Below are positions 61,648 to 64,000 of a DNA stretch of 64,000 bases, piece by piece. The notes under the pieces are model-generated. The model was given only the letters and a program-made list of their open reading frames with translations, was not told where the DNA came from and ran no database searches. Source of the stretch: Nephrocerus scutellatus (lineage: Eukaryota > Arthropoda > Insecta > Diptera > Pipunculidae); NCBI GenBank assembly GCA_947095585.1, contig OX352761.1, forward strand, positions 79,859,267 through 79,923,266. The letters are read 5' to 3'. Positions within the stretch are counted from its first letter, which is position 1; every line of letters begins with the position of its first letter. The position numbers and the translations under genes are program-made.

Positions 61648-63404
61648 TTTTTTTTTAGATTAAGATATTTTATTTATTTAAGTAATATACATTTTGGCTT
61701 AAAACTAAACTTATAACTATTATTAATAAGTGTCGGCTCAACAATAGGGGCCCGACGTATTTACATTGTCTTTTTTTCGAATTGCTTATTATTAAACAAT
61801 ATTATTTACTACTTAATCTACTACATGTTTATATTACAGGTAATTAAATTTTAAACGATAAATTTTAAAATAAAATAAAAATGAAAAGAAATATTAAAGG
61901 GGGTATAAACAGGGCGATCGTCAGCCTCTGTAGTGTTGATTGCTGGCCTTCTCGTTGCAAACAGGCTACTGTACTGCTTTTAACGTTCAGTCCTCGAGTG
62001 ACGTTGCTGTGCAGTTTCAGCAGAGGGTGCATCGTAGAGTGCTTCTCTCGGAAACCGAATTGAAAGGAAGGAATAAGGCCTCTTTCCGAACAAAACGTAT
62101 TGATCTTTTTACGGATCAAAGACTCGAATACTTTACTGATACAACACAGTAAAGCTATTGGACGGTAACCAGTTACGCTTGAGCGGTCAGTTTTCTTGGG
62201 TACTGGTACTACTTTGGCCACCTTCCAGGTGTCTGGAAAGTAACCATTGTTAAGGCAATTGTTGAAAATGATGGTTAACATCAAGATTGCCATACCCGGT
62301 AACTTTTTAAGCAAAAAGTTAGAAATCCCGTCAATGCCCGATGATTTTTTTGAGTTTCCACTCATTATTAAATCACTGACAATAGCTGTTTTGGTAAACA
62401 TTTCAACGTCTACGGGCGCTCTAGCGGGGTTTTCTTCACTAAACCGCGCTACAGGATTACTTGCAGAAGTGGCGTCTTCCACAAGACTTTCCAACTCTTC
62501 CAAAAAATCTGGAAGATGCGTTGGTGGTCGGTCCGTAAAACTCCTTTCAAAATGGCAGGCAAAGGCTTCGGCTTTTTCAACAGGACTGGATGCTACTTAA
62601 TCTCCAAACGTGATACTCTCTGGAATGGAAATACGCTTTCCGACCAGAGAGTTCAGCTTCTTAAAAGCATCAGGACCTGGTTTGATGTTCTGGAGTCGTT
62701 TGGTCAGGTCATCTTCCTGGTACTTCCGCAGTGCTTGACGAAGCATGTTCACTGTACAACGCAGTTGCGAAAGTACAGACTGGTATTCGTCGTTGACTGT
62801 ATTAAGAGTCCTGTTAAAAATCCTCTGAAGGCGCTTCCTCAGCCGTTGCTTGTGAGCATATATTGCCTGTATACGCCAAGGCAGGTGTTGGAAGCGATCC
62901 CTGCTGGTGCGTATTGTTTTCTGCCGATCAATGGCTGTGTTTACCGCATTCTCGAAATTTCTTATAGCATCATCAATTTCGTAATTCTCCAAATTTCTGC
63001 AGTCCGCTGGCGTTGTTAAATCAGCTTCAACTTCAGATCTAAACCGGTTCCAGTTTACTTTCCTGAAGTTGATGTGTAGTTCAGATGTTGGTGTGACTTT
63101 CAAAATTCGCTGATTCAACCTCACTCGAAGCTCTATGGCTATGGATGTCTTCCCTCGTTGCGTTGCAGTGATTATACACCGATATCACCAGCAAGGTCTC
63201 AACCTCGTTGACTTTGATGCTGACAGCTGTTGCTTCCATGCTACGCAACCCAATGATTTGCACCTTCTCGCCATAGTGTCCTTGATAATGACCGCCGTCC
63301 CAGAGCGTCCACTGCTTTTGTCGACCCTGTGGATATTGTATCCGTCTGGACTGAACGGGTTTCTCCCTGTAAGGTTTGTTTCCTGTAAAAGAATAATGTC
63401 AGGT
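61648..63404 (-). mobile_element. LINE-A copy 2: 5'-truncated, with two internal deletions
   Basis: The minus strand, bounded by a 14-bp TSD, has a T-run (A tail) at 61,645-61,656. From 3' to 5' it matches LINE-A 3' UTR, then jumps at 61,957 from the sequence near 12,067 to that near 13,088. The deletion removes the RT catalytic core. It continues with RT N-terminal motifs (KVVPVPKK, FGFREKHST in 62,503-61,865) and the linker (63,124-62,597). It then jumps again into the endonuclease near 63,130 and is truncated at 63,404. It keeps an endonuclease segment (SIKVNEVETLLVISVYN) that LINE-A copy 1 has lost. Confidence 0.9.
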
Positions 63405-63418
63405 GACTCGCTGTTGAT

Positions 63419-64000
63419 CGATCAGCAGCCTCCTTTTATACTTAAACTAACGGTTCATTTGGTCCAGCATACGTATAGTAATTTTCCGTGTGTGTAAATT
63501 GTCCCTGCTTGTGCGTGTGCCATGCGTATACCGTGTGTGTATAATGCATGTTTTCGTTGTCCGCATGCTGAACCCAATGACCGTGTTGTTGTTGTAGTAC
63601 ATAGTTCTATTTAGTAATTATAATTATGTATTTTTTTGCTTTGTAACTCGGTGGCAACACACTTGTGTAAATATGTAATTCACACTGTGTATTGCCATGA
63701 GTGTTGCTATGTAATTGTCGGAGCACTGCTATTAAAGCAAAGCCCGTTACAATTGTTCTTAGCCTACAGGGTGCTTGTTCTAAAGTGAGTGAAATATTTT
63801 ATGTGCAAGAAAGTATTCCAAAGTCTTAAATACATTTTATATTATATTTCATTTAATTTATGTTACATGTTTAGCAAATTTGATTTATTTATAATTCAAG
63901 TAATATTTACAACGATTTTTAACGAACCCAGGACCGCTGAGCTGGTTACACTGTAGGGGGGATTTTGTTTGTGTCCAAAATCGTCCTTACAGTTGTGATG
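63419..64000. other. Unassigned, possible LTR or untranslated retroelement sequence
   Basis: TTTTATACTTAAAC after the TSD and several GTGTGTGTATA and GTTGCTATGTAATT segments resemble LTR promoter/terminator-type sequence, with ATTAAAGCAAAGCC as a possible polyadenylation region. No coding frame or recognised repeat. The window ends inside it. Confidence 0.3.

Noticed and set aside
1..64000. CRISPR arrays, bacterial operons or prophage
   Set aside because: Tandem repeats here have no spacer pattern, reading frames belong to eukaryotic retroelements, and there are no ribosome-binding-site-led gene runs.

Overview
This window reads as a gene-poor, AT-rich stretch of a eukaryotic chromosome from an insect, most likely a higher fly (Brachycera). 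That placement is inference. It rests on the mix of BEL/Pao and gypsy-type LTR elements, an errantivirus with an env gene, Jockey- and RTE-type LINEs, and a DINE-1-like family of short Helitron-like elements. There is also one possible 68-bp spliceosomal intron of the kind common in flies. I see no bacterial operons, CRISPR arrays or intact functional tRNA/rRNA genes. Almost every recognisable reading frame is a broken piece of a transposable element (TE).

Layout. 1-7,640: a 0.5 kb direct repeat with a 114-bp subrepeat flanks LINE scraps, an arrayed Helitron-like element (HLE) and a decayed BEL/Pao pol gene on + (2.6-5.4 kb). 8,091-9,800: HLE arrays, one carrying a tRNA-derived SINE with a perfect 12-bp target-site duplication (TSD). 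About 10,090-31,850: one minus-strand RTE-type LINE split by an 18.7 kb BEL element (11,025-29,757; TSD CATGG). That BEL element has itself been invaded three ways. Two nested LINEs sit in its 3' LTR, an HLE block of about 7.1 kb sits in its pol gene at 19,905-26,975, and a second SINE copy sits in its gag-pol region. Part of the HLE block plus adjoining BEL pol/env was then tandemly duplicated in a 4.65 kb step.

31,850-35,720: fragments of another LINE, a cleanly delimited HLE, and the only good candidate for cellular coding sequence (33,113-33,358, two exons). 35,720-38,300: mostly unassigned, then a TIR element with TA TSD. 38,310-42,948: a Ty3/gypsy element with both LTRs. 43,339-45,625: head-to-head RTE LINE pieces. 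45,656-55,320: a minus-strand errantivirus with 5' LTR, gag, integrase and env. It lacks protease/RT/RNase H and is interrupted by a foldback pair of MITEs (in env) and a PHD-finger LINE (in the 5' leader). 55,745-57,130: a minisatellite split by a hAT-like MITE. 57,640-60,000: a very decayed gypsy-like element. 60,070-60,595: a near-complete HLE. 60,950-61,580: a G-rich tandem repeat. 61,648-63,404: a deleted second copy of the Jockey-type LINE with a 14-bp TSD.

The pieces do not act together as a pathway. The region is a nested record of insertions whose order can be read from the junctions. The most informative signals are two HLE insertions with readable empty sites and no TSD, the copy-specific microsatellite at a fixed place in that HLE family, the mobile tRNA-SINE, and the possible host exon pair at 33.1 kb.
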